Shown here: one piece after another, positions 9,316-17,880 of the stretch
How the letters are laid out: each line of letters opens with the position of its first letter
How positions within the stretch are numbered: position 1 is the stretch's first letter
Assembly (NCBI GenBank): GCA_946540105.1
Contig: CAMNIA010000002.1
Location: forward strand, 1-49,991
Source of the DNA: an uncultured Prevotella sp.
GTDB lineage: Bacteria > Bacteroidota > Bacteroidia > Bacteroidales > Bacteroidaceae
Reading direction: 5' to 3'
DNA: 49,991 nt
Position numbers and translations under genes: made by a program
The notes under the pieces: model-generated
Databases searched by the model: none
The model's input: only the letters and a program-made list of their open reading frames with translations
Told to the model about the DNA's origin: nothing

Positions 9316-10623
9316 TTATTTTATAATCTTTGTGATTTTTATGCCACCGTCGCTCATCTGTTGGCGGACAATGTTGATGCCGCGCTGTAAGCCCTGCTGC
9401 TGCATGCCCGACAGCGAGAAGTATTTAGCCGATTGGCGCGCGCTAGTGTCGAAATGCTGTTCTACGGCGGTACTCCCTTTTGCATACCCCGTCACACCCT
9501 TGCCTATCTCTACCATGAGGTTAGCACCAGCACCAGTGTTTGCGTTGCCAACAACAGAAGGTACCAAGTTAACGTCGAAACCTTCGTATGCATAATAGTC
9601 GGCAGGATTGAAATACGCACCGTCTCCAACCTTCTGCTTCATGTCCGCTTGTCCGTAACATCCCGTTACCTGCAGGTTGTAGTCGGCATAACCATGCTTG
9701 GCGTCGGTATAGTCTTTGGTGGGTATCGTACCACTCTCAAACCAGTTCTTCTCGGCGTAGATGTTCGACTTGTAGCCATATCCGATGCTGTAACCCGTTG
9801 TCGTCTCATTGGTATAATAGCAGTTCACGATATGCACCTTGCCGAAGCGTACGCGCGGGCAGCGCTCCTGGCATCCGCTGTCCCACCAACAGTTGGCGAA
9901 TGTCGTATTCAGATGTCCCTCGCTTTCCGTTTGCTTGTCGCTAGCCCCCCAAGTGTTACAGAAACGGTGGTCGTCAGCTCCGCCGCTGCCTCCGCTCATA
10001 GGGGCAATCTGATAGAGGAAATGACACCACGTGACGCAGATGTAGTCAGACTCGTGGTTGCAGTCGAAACTGCTGTCCACGCCGTCGCCTATCGTGCAGT
10101 GGTCAACCCAGATACGCTTCACACCCTGAAACAGCAAAGCATCGTCACCGTCAATGTCGTAGGCACCTGCTCCCTGAATCGTCAGGTTACGCAGAATGAT
10201 GTTCTCACAGTCCGCACCACTGCCGCTGGAGAATTTCATGATGCCGCTATTCTTCTTCGTGCGGTCCTTGCTGAAGATGCGCGAGCCAGGCAGTCCCAGG
10301 ATGGTCTTGTTCTTTACGTGCCAGGTATGCATAGACTTAAACTCAATCTCGCCTTTCACATAGATAATCATCGGCAAGTCGCGCTCGTTGTTGTTTGCGG
10401 GATTCTTCCTGGTGATAGCTGCCTCAAACTCATCTTCTGTGCTGACAACCACTTCTTCACCACCAGCACCGCCGGTCACTTCAAAACCTGGCAGCGCGCC
10501 CCATCCCAAAGGCCTATTCAAGTCGTATGTGCTCAGTGGCTGCTGTCCACGTACCACCCCTGCCGTCAGCAGGCAGGCGAAGAATGTTGCGACGAAAGGA
10601 GAACTCACTTTTTTCATCTTCAC
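9316..10623 (-). CDS. PL1 pectate lyase, secreted
   Basis: 435 aa from a GTG at 10623; an ATG at 10617 is an equally good start. The GTG would overlap the upstream stop by four bases (GTGA), the ATG would leave a 2-base gap. The signal peptide ends near VVRGQ. The pectate lyase C fold shows NIILRNLTIQGAGAYDIDGDDA, IWVDHCTIGDGVDSSFD with calcium-site acids, and the RCPRVRFG box in which Arg254 matches the catalytic Arg of the RxPxxR motif. The tail (YFSLSGMQQQGLQRGINIV) resembles a shortened T9SS type A sorting domain. Third gene of the operon and paralogous to the gene just upstream. Confidence 0.88.
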   Translation of the reverse strand: MKMKKVSSPFVATFFACLLTAGVVRGQQPLSTYDLNRPLGWGALPGFEVTGGAGGEEVVVSTEDEFEAAITRKNPANNNERDLPMIIYVKGEIEFKSMHTWHVKNKTILGLPGSRIFSKDRTKKNSGIMKFSSGSGADCENIILRNLTIQGAGAYDIDGDDALLFQGVKRIWVDHCTIGDGVDSSFDCNHESDYICVTWCHFLYQIAPMSGGSGGADDHRFCNTWGASDKQTESEGHLNTTFANCWWDSGCQERCPRVRFGKVHIVNCYYTNETTTGYSIGYGYKSNIYAEKNWFESGTIPTKDYTDAKHGYADYNLQVTGCYGQADMKQKVGDGAYFNPADYYAYEGFDVNLVPSVVGNANTGAGANLMVEIGKGVTGYAKGSTAVEQHFDTSARQSAKYFSLSGMQQQGLQRGINIVRQQMSDGGIKITKIIK

Positions 10624-11930
10624 TGATATATCTTATTGATTTGTGTTGTTCCATCGCTCATCTGGAATTCCAGAATGTTGACACCTTTTTGGGGTGATGT
10701 CAGTTGCATACCATTCATGTTATAGTAGCGAATTCCTACCACACGGGCTGGGTCGGCAGTCTTCACGGCCTTGACGGCTGTAACGTTGTAGTTGTTGTTT
10801 CCGCGCGTGGTCAACTGGTCTTCATCGAGCGTAGCGCCAGCGCCATTCTCTGTATTACGCAGCACGTCAGCAACAAGGTTAGCAGGATAGACACCACACT
10901 TGTAGTTGGCATCTGCATAAGGATTATAGACGGTACCTGTATAGCCCTTGCCTACCTCAACGGCATCGGCTTCGCCCAGGTTTCCTTTCAGCGTGAAGTG
11001 ATACTTCTTATCGTCTTGCAAGAAATACTTGTTGTGTCCGCGCATATTGCTCTGGCCTGACTTCAAAACGGTATGCGTGAAGTCGCTGTTCTCAATGTAC
11101 ATCTTTGAGCTGTGACCAATGCCAATGCAATATTGGGCTGGGTCGCTCTCGGTACCGTTCTCCCACAGGCAGTTGGCGATGTGTACCTTACCGAATCGGA
11201 TGCGCGGACAACGCTGTCCGCAGCCGTGATACCACCAGCAGTTCACGAAGGTGGCATTCAGATAACCCTCGTCGTCACCGCGGTTGTCGCTCGAACCCCA
11301 CATGGAGGAGCAGCGGTGGTCGTCGCTCTCCCCTGCACGTGACCACGGCGCAATGAGGTAGGAGAACTTACACCATGAGATAGTGAGGTAGTCTGACTTC
11401 GTCTTGGCATCAAGGTTGCCGTCGACCCCATCCTGAATGTCACAATGGTCTATCCAGATGTTCTTTGACTCCACTAGTTGGATGTTATCACAGGCAGAGA
11501 TGTCGTAAGCACCAGCACCTAATAGTGTAAGGTTTCGCAGAATGCAGTTCTCCCAGTTTTGGCAATAGAAGAAACCTGCATAGTCGGCATTGTCATTATG
11601 GTTGCGGTTATAAAGTGACGACCCTGGCAGACCATAGATGGTACAGTTCGTTACCTTGTCATAGCGCAGCTTCTCTTTCACCTCAATATTCCCGCTGATG
11701 TAGATGGTCTTCGAGGCTTTACCGCCTTTACACGCCTGGAGTGCTGCACGAAGCTCTTCCTCCGTTTTTACGACGACGGGGTTCTCGTCGTTGCTTCCCG
11801 TACAACCTTCTTCCAGTCCGATGCTTGCCCAACCTACAGGAGCATTTTGGTCGTAGGACGATAGCTGTGCAAAACTGACCTCGATGCCCAGCGACACTAA
11901 CATCATCGATATTATGATAGTCTTCTTCAT
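10620..11930 (-). CDS. PL1 pectate lyase, secreted
   Basis: 436 aa, signal peptide ending near EVSFAQ. Motifs parallel its downstream paralogue: ILRNLTLLGAGAYDIS, IWIDHCDIQDGVDGNLD, DDHRCSSMWG and RCPRIRFGKVHIANC with candidate catalytic Arg240 and Arg245 of RxPxxR. The C-terminal RYYNMNGMQLTSPQKGVNIL followed by KIYQ looks like a sorting tail. The start codon overlaps the stop of the upstream PL9 gene in an ATGA, so the two are probably translationally coupled. Two diverged PL1 copies plus three PL9 genes suggest division of labour on pectins of different esterification or length, which the sequence alone cannot resolve. Confidence 0.88.
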   Translation of the reverse strand: MKKTIIISMMLVSLGIEVSFAQLSSYDQNAPVGWASIGLEEGCTGSNDENPVVVKTEEELRAALQACKGGKASKTIYISGNIEVKEKLRYDKVTNCTIYGLPGSSLYNRNHNDNADYAGFFYCQNWENCILRNLTLLGAGAYDISACDNIQLVESKNIWIDHCDIQDGVDGNLDAKTKSDYLTISWCKFSYLIAPWSRAGESDDHRCSSMWGSSDNRGDDEGYLNATFVNCWWYHGCGQRCPRIRFGKVHIANCLWENGTESDPAQYCIGIGHSSKMYIENSDFTHTVLKSGQSNMRGHNKYFLQDDKKYHFTLKGNLGEADAVEVGKGYTGTVYNPYADANYKCGVYPANLVADVLRNTENGAGATLDEDQLTTRGNNNYNVTAVKAVKTADPARVVGIRYYNMNGMQLTSPQKGVNILEFQMSDGTTQINKIYQ

Positions 11931-14900
11931 CTTAAAATGGCTTTTGCTGTCCCATGGAATCCCTTGCTACCCTTAACGCTGATAATAACCATGCCGTTAG
12001 CTCCTTGCGGCAGTCGAATGGCGGTAGTGCTGCCGTTAAAGCTATGCTGTCCCAACGTGTGACCTGCGGCATCGAACATAGACAGCTGGTAGTCGCGGTC
12101 GGACTGTGTATCGTTGACACTGACAAACAGCACACCGTTTTGTGCCTGGAAGAGACGGATGCGCTCATCCTGTGACGTTTGGCTAACCATCTTGATACTC
12201 GATAGCTCGCCGTCATACTCATAGGCTCCTAAGTCGGGCGCCTCGCCCGCATACTCAATACCACCTACCTCGATGCCGCGATAGGTAGTGGCGTCAACCT
12301 TTGTACCCTTGTCTATGAGCAACTGCTCGGCGGTGACGGTGCTACCGTCGTACATCTTATGAGAAGCACCTCCCTTGATGTGTGCAAACGTCGTCTCGGG
12401 CAGGTTGCCGTCCTCGTCACGTGCACCAATCAGTTCCTCATGGTTGGTAATATCGACGAAGAAGTCGGGGTGAGCTTTCTGGAACTCACAGGATGTTACG
12501 GTCAGTCCCGTCAGCGTCTCGTCAACTTCAAAGCGTCCGTACTGACTATTCTTTCCGTGCTCAGACGGCTTGACCGTGCCGTCCTTATCGCGCTTGTCAG
12601 TGGCATCGTTGTCGTTGATGGCGATACAGTTGATGAGACGTACCTCATGACCACTGGCTATAGCCTCATAGATGCGGTACGAATAGGTCTTGTCGCTCGA
12701 ACTGGCTAGAACACTTGTGTGGGTAATGCCTGTACAGTTGTTCAAAATAATATCGCCGGCATTATGGTTCTGGTCGAAGCCTTTTGCTTTGTTATAGACA
12801 GCCAGGCAGCGGTTCATGTAAACATTCATGGCTCCCTGGTCGGAACCGCACTTAAAGCCATTGCCGTTACCTTTTGGTGCAACCTTGTCCAGCGCAAGGA
12901 ACCCATTCTTATAGGAGATGCAATTCTCGATAATGATGGTCATGTTGTCGCCAAAATTACCGTCCTTCTTATAGAAGACATCCCATCCGTCATCGCTATT
13001 GGCCCAAGCACGACAGCCGTAGAAATAGTTGTTGTCGCCCACTGAAATCTTCGGAGCAAAGCCGTCTGCGTCGCCCTCATCCTCGTCGCAGTTAAGGTAT
13101 GAGTCGCAGTTGATGACTTTGTTGTTCGATGCCAAGTTCTTCATCTGTAGTCCAGTGTCTCCGTTTTTATAGAAGTTACACAACTCGATGATGTTGTCGT
13201 GGCCGTCCTGTGTGCGGTTCACCACATCAGCACTGGAGCCGCCCGTCGGTTTGTTGCGCTCAATGAGCAAACCGTTGTCTGAAGCATTGGTGATGTCGAT
13301 GTTCTTGAAGTGCCAGTACGAACTTGTCAGGCGCACACCCTGATACGGGTTGTTAGAGTGTGCGTGGTACGGCTGTCCAGAGAAATCGAGCACGGCCTGT
13401 CCATCTTTACCGAAGAGCTCGATGTACTTATTGGGTTCACCGTTCGTCTCGTCAATATTGATGCGCTTGTCGTAGACGTAGGTTCCCGCCTTCATCCAGA
13501 TACGGTCGCCAGGCTGCGCAATAGCCACCGCCCTCTGCAGGTCGAAGAAGGGGTTCTGTTCTGAGCCATCGGCAGTTGCATCGTTACCATCGGGTGCGCA
13601 CCATATCTCGTCGCCCAGGATGTTGTCAGGCATATCAGGAACGTCTTCTGTCAGGAACTGCTTCTCCTCTCCATAGACGGTACCTTTAGCGGTGATGGCG
13701 TAGGCACGAACATAGTAAGTGGTAGCTTCGTCGAGGGTAACACTGGTCGAGAACTTATACGATGGCTTCGACATTGTTACGCGTGTACCTTTATTATAAT
13801 CAATGCCATTCGTCGTGTCGTAGATGATGCCGACTTCGGTCAGCTCCAGTCCGCCATCGTCGGTAACGACACCGCCCAAACGGTATTTCTTGCCGCTCTT
13901 AGTGACATCACTGGTAGCCACAACTGCAGATGTTGCCTCAGCGGTACTGAAGCTCTTGATTTCACCATAGGCATAACCAGCATTCGATAGAGCATAAGCG
14001 CGGTAGTATACAGTCTGCTCTGCTTTAAGACCAGTGATGAGCACAGAGATATTGTTCTTCGTGGCGTCCTCCGTCTCCACGACGTTGTCAGCCAATGAGG
14101 GCTGTGCTGTCAAACTCCAGATAATTCCTGCCTCCGTAATGGGTTGATCACCTCGGTCGGTAATCTCGCCATTCACCTCGGCCGTATTCTTAGTGATGTT
14201 ATACGCTTCGCCTGTTACTATGGTAGCAGGAGTACCGTATGCCTGAGCATACACAGTGATGTTGTCGATGTCGGAGTCACCGCTATTCTCGTTAACAAGC
14301 TTTATACGATTGACATTCAGATTCTCAATCGTTGCTGTGCGCAGGGCACCATCGGTACCGCTTGTTGCCGTAGCTTCCGTCCATGTTGAGCCTGCGTCAG
14401 TCGACGTATATATCTTCACCTCTTTGCGCCATTGGTTCCATGAGACGCTTTTTACACCGCTGTTCAGAATGGGGGTGATGACGTAACCGCCATTCTTATA
14501 GACGCGTAGGTTCATCGTCGACCCGTTGATATTGTAGCTCGAACTCGTTGATACAAAGGCGTTATTGTATATCCACGTGCCCTGGTTGGCAACATAGAAC
14601 TCCTGGTCGGAAGTTGACTGTGTCTGAGGGAAGGTTGCGGCATCCTCGAAGTCCTGCAAAAAATAGCGACCCTCGCTGTCAACGGTCTGTCCTTTATCGT
14701 CAATCAGCGTCTTAAACGACTTGATGACACCATAGGCTTGAGTGTCACCATATTTGGCATAGGCACGATAGTAAACGGTAGAACCCTCGCGTAGATCCGT
14801 TACCGATACTTTAAAGTTGTCAGCTACAATGGCAGACTTGACTACATTGTCGTTGATGGAAGGTTCCTTGTTGCTGGTGCTCCACACGAAACCAACCTCC

Positions 14901-15526
14901 GTCACGTCCTGTTCCTTCTTTGTTATAGTGCCGTTCAGCGTTGCCGCTGTCAGCGTAATGTCTGTCGCCTCGCCAGTAGCAACGGTAACGGGGGTGTCGA
15001 AAGTCTGAGCATAGACAGCCAGATTGTCAATGTCGGCATCCTTTGAGGCAGTGTTAGTCACTTTGATGCGGTTCACTGTCTCGCTGTTTACCGTTGCCGT
15101 CACCTTCTTGCCGTTGGTTGTAGCTGTCACCTCAGTCCATGTGGTTCCGCCATCAGCCGAAGTGTACACCTTTACACTGGCACGTCCAATGTCGAAGGTC
15201 ACCTTGCTGACGCCATTGGTGAGAACGGGCGTGATGACATACGTTCCGTTCTTTGGCAAGCGCAGGTTCATCGTCGAACCGTCAGGAATATAGCTGCCGT
15301 TGGTTGCCGAGAAGGAATTGTAGTATATCCATTCGCCCTGTCCGGCAATATTGAATTTTACTTCAACTCCAGTCCCCTTTCCCTGTGTCTCGTCGGGGAA
15401 AGTCGTCTGGTCCTCGAAGTCCTGAAGAAAATACAGACCGTCACCACCGATGGCGCTGGCAGACAGTACGGCATAGAACGACATGACAAACATCGTTATA
15501 TGCCTTGTAAGAAGAGTCCTTTTCAT
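11927..15526 (-). CDS. Large modular PL9 pectate lyase with duplicated N-terminal modules
   Basis: 1199 aa, first gene of the pectinase operon. After the signal peptide, residues ~27-275 and ~283-530 are two copies of a two-part unit: a sandwich starting YFLQDFED and ending DIDNLAVYAQ or DIDNITVYAQ, then an FN3-like part with VYYRAYA and YGVIKSF or YGEIKSF. A third FN3-like part spans ~531-625. The PL9 helix follows from EIWCAPDGNDATADGS, with GDADGFAPKISVGDNN (candidate base Lys826) and NSDDGWDVFYK. The last ~70 residues (YQLSMFDAAGHTLGQHSF, ending AKAILR) form a type A T9SS sorting domain. The extra modules probably bind cell-wall pectin; binding has not been shown. Confidence 0.85.
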   Translation of the reverse strand: MKRTLLTRHITMFVMSFYAVLSASAIGGDGLYFLQDFEDQTTFPDETQGKGTGVEVKFNIAGQGEWIYYNSFSATNGSYIPDGSTMNLRLPKNGTYVITPVLTNGVSKVTFDIGRASVKVYTSADGGTTWTEVTATTNGKKVTATVNSETVNRIKVTNTASKDADIDNLAVYAQTFDTPVTVATGEATDITLTAATLNGTITKKEQDVTEVGFVWSTSNKEPSINDNVVKSAIVADNFKVSVTDLREGSTVYYRAYAKYGDTQAYGVIKSFKTLIDDKGQTVDSEGRYFLQDFEDAATFPQTQSTSDQEFYVANQGTWIYNNAFVSTSSSYNINGSTMNLRVYKNGGYVITPILNSGVKSVSWNQWRKEVKIYTSTDAGSTWTEATATSGTDGALRTATIENLNVNRIKLVNENSGDSDIDNITVYAQAYGTPATIVTGEAYNITKNTAEVNGEITDRGDQPITEAGIIWSLTAQPSLADNVVETEDATKNNISVLITGLKAEQTVYYRAYALSNAGYAYGEIKSFSTAEATSAVVATSDVTKSGKKYRLGGVVTDDGGLELTEVGIIYDTTNGIDYNKGTRVTMSKPSYKFSTSVTLDEATTYYVRAYAITAKGTVYGEEKQFLTEDVPDMPDNILGDEIWCAPDGNDATADGSEQNPFFDLQRAVAIAQPGDRIWMKAGTYVYDKRINIDETNGEPNKYIELFGKDGQAVLDFSGQPYHAHSNNPYQGVRLTSSYWHFKNIDITNASDNGLLIERNKPTGGSSADVVNRTQDGHDNIIELCNFYKNGDTGLQMKNLASNNKVINCDSYLNCDEDEGDADGFAPKISVGDNNYFYGCRAWANSDDGWDVFYKKDGNFGDNMTIIIENCISYKNGFLALDKVAPKGNGNGFKCGSDQGAMNVYMNRCLAVYNKAKGFDQNHNAGDIILNNCTGITHTSVLASSSDKTYSYRIYEAIASGHEVRLINCIAINDNDATDKRDKDGTVKPSEHGKNSQYGRFEVDETLTGLTVTSCEFQKAHPDFFVDITNHEELIGARDEDGNLPETTFAHIKGGASHKMYDGSTVTAEQLLIDKGTKVDATTYRGIEVGGIEYAGEAPDLGAYEYDGELSSIKMVSQTSQDERIRLFQAQNGVLFVSVNDTQSDRDYQLSMFDAAGHTLGQHSFNGSTTAIRLPQGANGMVIISVKGSKGFHGTAKAILR

Positions 15527-15578
15527 AAGTATATTTGTTAGTAAGTTCTTTCTGAAATAGTAGTTGGAATATCAGATG

Positions 15579-15586
15579 CAAAGATA
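15579..15586 (-). promoter_or_regulatory. Probable -7 element (TATCTTTG) of the pectinase operon
   Basis: On the minus strand this is a perfect TAnnTTTG match, 52 bases upstream of the large PL9 start. No good -33 TTTG is seen at the usual distance, which would fit a promoter that needs an activator. Confidence 0.6.
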
Positions 15587-15629
15587 AGTATTTTTAATTT
15601 ATCTTTTTCATTAGCACACAATAATTTAT

Positions 15630-15645
15630 GCGTAAACGTTTACGC
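15630..15645. promoter_or_regulatory. 16-bp perfect palindrome, candidate operator of the pectinase operon
   Basis: GCGTAAACGTTTACGC is a perfect 16-bp palindrome with a central CG, the form typical of LacI-family operators (compare TGTAAACGTTTACA). It lies about 44 bases upstream of the TATCTTTG element, near position -65 if transcription starts about 7 bases after that element. That suits an activator better than a simple repressor. It has no loop or T-run and so is not a terminator for porE. Confidence 0.6.
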
Positions 15646-15687
15646 TAAAATCGTAAGCTTTTTACAACAAACTATTGTCAGAAGAAC

Positions 15688-17688
15688 TTACTTTTCCCTG
15701 TCGAACAGGCCGTAGGTCGTGCGCAGCACGATGAACTCGGTGCGGCGGTTCAGTTGGTTGCAGGTCTCTTGCTGATCCGCATCGAGCGTCTTAATGAACT
15801 CCTGTGTCAAGACGTCACCCTCCTTCAGGAACGCATACTTCTCCGTCAGCTTCCGACGAATTGTTTTGGGCTTCTCCTTGCCGTAGCCCACAGGGGTTAG
15901 GCGGTCTTTCGATATGCCGTGCTCAATGAGATAGTTCACGACGCTCTCTGCTCTGCGTTGCGAGAGCCGCTTGTTGTATTCTGCAGAGCCGCGGTAGTCT
16001 GCATGAGCCGACAGCTCAATGGTAACGTTGGGGTTGTCGTTCAGCAGGATAACAAGCGAGTCGAGTGCCGATGCACTCTCAGGCCGTAGCGTAGCCTTGT
16101 CGAAGTCATAGAAGATGTTGTCAATCAGCACAGGCGCCGTGATGCTTGCAAGGGGGAATTGCAAGACATACTCCGTCGACTCCTCTACTGGCTCCACGCG
16201 TAGCTGTTCTTTGTGGTTCAGAAATCCCTTACACGTTCCTAGGAAAACATAGTCTATGCCAGGCTTTATCTCGTGGGTGAATGAACCGTCGCCCTTCACG
16301 CTGAGTTTTAAGTTCGTGCCGTCGTTGCCCACCATATATACTTGTGCTGCTGGCAGCTCATAGCCGTCTTTCTCATACACCCACCCCTTCACCGTCTGGA
16401 TGATTTCCGGATTGTAGAACGAGTAGATGTGGTCCCAGCCCTTGCCGTCACCGCGATTGCTTGAGAAAAAACCTTTGTTAAGCAGTCCCTCGAAAGTCAT
16501 TCCGAAGTCGTCGCCATGCGAATTCAAGGGGTATCCTGGGTGTTCGATAGTCCAGTGGGTAGAGTCGGGCTTAGCAATGTAGATGTCCAGTCCCCCCATT
16601 CCCTCGTGACCGTTGCTTGAGAAGTATAAGTCGCCGTTAGGTCGGAATGTAGGAAACATCTCGTCGCCAGGCGTATTGATGGGTGCCCCCAGATTTTCAA
16701 CGCCACCTACGCCGCTGGTCGTCAGACGGACGCGCCATATATCGTATCCCCCCCTTCCGCCTGGCATGTCGCTGGTGAAGTAGAGCCAATTCCCGTCAGG
16801 CGAGATAGCAGGGTGCGCATATGCCGACAATGTGTCGCGTGTCAGTTTTAACTCTGTAGCCTTGCTCCATGCGGCATCTGAGCGCTGGCTGGTGGCAATG
16901 GTGGCATAGCGGGGGTATGAGGGGTCGGTCTTACATTGTGTCAAGTACATTGTCTTACCGTCAGGCGTGAAGCTGCACGCACCTTCATCACCGTCGCTGT
17001 TCAACTCGGTGTCTATCACTTCGGGCTTCTGCCATTTGCCCTTGTCGTCCTTCTGCGAATAGAAGATGTCAGCATTCTTCGTTCCTGTTATGCCACTCAA
17101 CTCGTCGCCTTTGGCCTGATTGCGTGTCGAGGTAAAATACAGAAAGTCGTTCTCATCACCGCTCAGCATTGGCGAGTAGTCGGCACGTCTTGAGTTAAAG
17201 AAGTTCTCGCGTTTGACGGTATATGCCGAACCTTCCTTGCGCCATTGGGGGGCTTTTTGTGCTGAACGCAGTCCTGTTCGTGCCAATTCAATATATGCGG
17301 CAGAGGCGAGAGGCACGCTGTCCAAAAACGTCTGAAATTCTTTGGCTGCTGTCTTGTAGTCGCCGTTCTTCATCAACTGCTGGGCCAACCGCAGGTGCGT
17401 CAGCGAGTCCGTCTGTTTGTAGCGAACGGCGTTGTTATAAGCGGCAATGGCTTTCTGCGTATAGTTGATGCGTCGGTAGCACTCCGCCATCTTCAGCGCA
17501 CGCTGTCCTCGCAGCGCCCGTTCTTTGGAAGGCGTTTGCGAGTAGGCTTTGCGGTATTGTACCGATGCGTCGTAGTATTCGCCCAACGCGTAGAACTTGT
17601 CGCCTTTCTTCATAGCCTGCTCCGCACCGCACCCCACGAAGAGCACGGCTACCGCTACGAAACATATCAGGAGTAGACATTTGCGCAT
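15688..17688 (-). CDS. porE: Type IX secretion system lipoprotein PorE (TPR, beta-propeller, OmpA domain)
   Basis: 666 aa, close to the ~670 aa I recall for Porphyromonas PorE. It is a lipoprotein: the lipobox LFVGC ends at Cys20. TPR-like repeats fill ~25-150 (YYDASVQYRKAYSQTPSKERAL). WD40/PD40-type propeller blades fill ~160-420, with recurring ISPDGNWLYFTSD, FRPNGDLYFSSNG and GFFSSNRGDG. A carboxypeptidase-regulatory-like sandwich spans ~425-510, and an OmpA peptidoglycan-binding domain ~520-640 (HADYRGSAEYNKRLSQRRAE). PorE is thought to link the T9SS core complex to peptidoglycan in the periplasm. It lies directly upstream of the pectinase operon on the same strand, with 161 bp between. 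Confidence 0.85.
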   Translation of the reverse strand: MRKCLLLICFVAVAVLFVGCGAEQAMKKGDKFYALGEYYDASVQYRKAYSQTPSKERALRGQRALKMAECYRRINYTQKAIAAYNNAVRYKQTDSLTHLRLAQQLMKNGDYKTAAKEFQTFLDSVPLASAAYIELARTGLRSAQKAPQWRKEGSAYTVKRENFFNSRRADYSPMLSGDENDFLYFTSTRNQAKGDELSGITGTKNADIFYSQKDDKGKWQKPEVIDTELNSDGDEGACSFTPDGKTMYLTQCKTDPSYPRYATIATSQRSDAAWSKATELKLTRDTLSAYAHPAISPDGNWLYFTSDMPGGRGGYDIWRVRLTTSGVGGVENLGAPINTPGDEMFPTFRPNGDLYFSSNGHEGMGGLDIYIAKPDSTHWTIEHPGYPLNSHGDDFGMTFEGLLNKGFFSSNRGDGKGWDHIYSFYNPEIIQTVKGWVYEKDGYELPAAQVYMVGNDGTNLKLSVKGDGSFTHEIKPGIDYVFLGTCKGFLNHKEQLRVEPVEESTEYVLQFPLASITAPVLIDNIFYDFDKATLRPESASALDSLVILLNDNPNVTIELSAHADYRGSAEYNKRLSQRRAESVVNYLIEHGISKDRLTPVGYGKEKPKTIRRKLTEKYAFLKEGDVLTQEFIKTLDADQQETCNQLNRRTEFIVLRTTYGLFDREK

Positions 17689-17854
17689 ACAATACTAATA
17701 ACGCAAGCCTCGCTGTTTTATTGCGTTGAGTTCGTTTTTACTTGGGGTGCTCGTTAGGCTTGCAGAAACCGTCCTTAAGTGTAAAAGGGAGAAAAGTACA
17801 AGAAATATAATTGAAAAATTATGAGCAAAGCGTGCTTATTTCAAAAATAATGTG

Positions 17855-17862
17855 TATCTTTG
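17855..17862 (+). promoter_or_regulatory. Probable -7 element (TATCTTTG) for hflX
   Basis: TATCTTTG is an exact TAnnTTTG match 19 bases before the hflX ATG at 17881, so the leader would be short. The track's TTG start at 17860 falls inside this element, which argues against it. Confidence 0.65.
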
Positions 17863-17880
17863 TCGCCATATTATTCGAAT

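Noticed and set aside
9433-10626. 397-aa plus-strand ORF opposite PL1
   Set aside because: It is the antisense shadow of a clear PL1 gene with signal peptide and catalytic boxes; the translated sequence has no recognisable domain.
15630-15645. Palindrome considered as the porE terminator
   Set aside because: There is no loop and no T-run after it on the minus strand; the form is that of an operator.
17842-17849. TATTTTTG on the minus strand as a promoter for porE
   Set aside because: No suitable upstream element and it overlaps the hflX promoter zone; could be chance in A/T-rich DNA.
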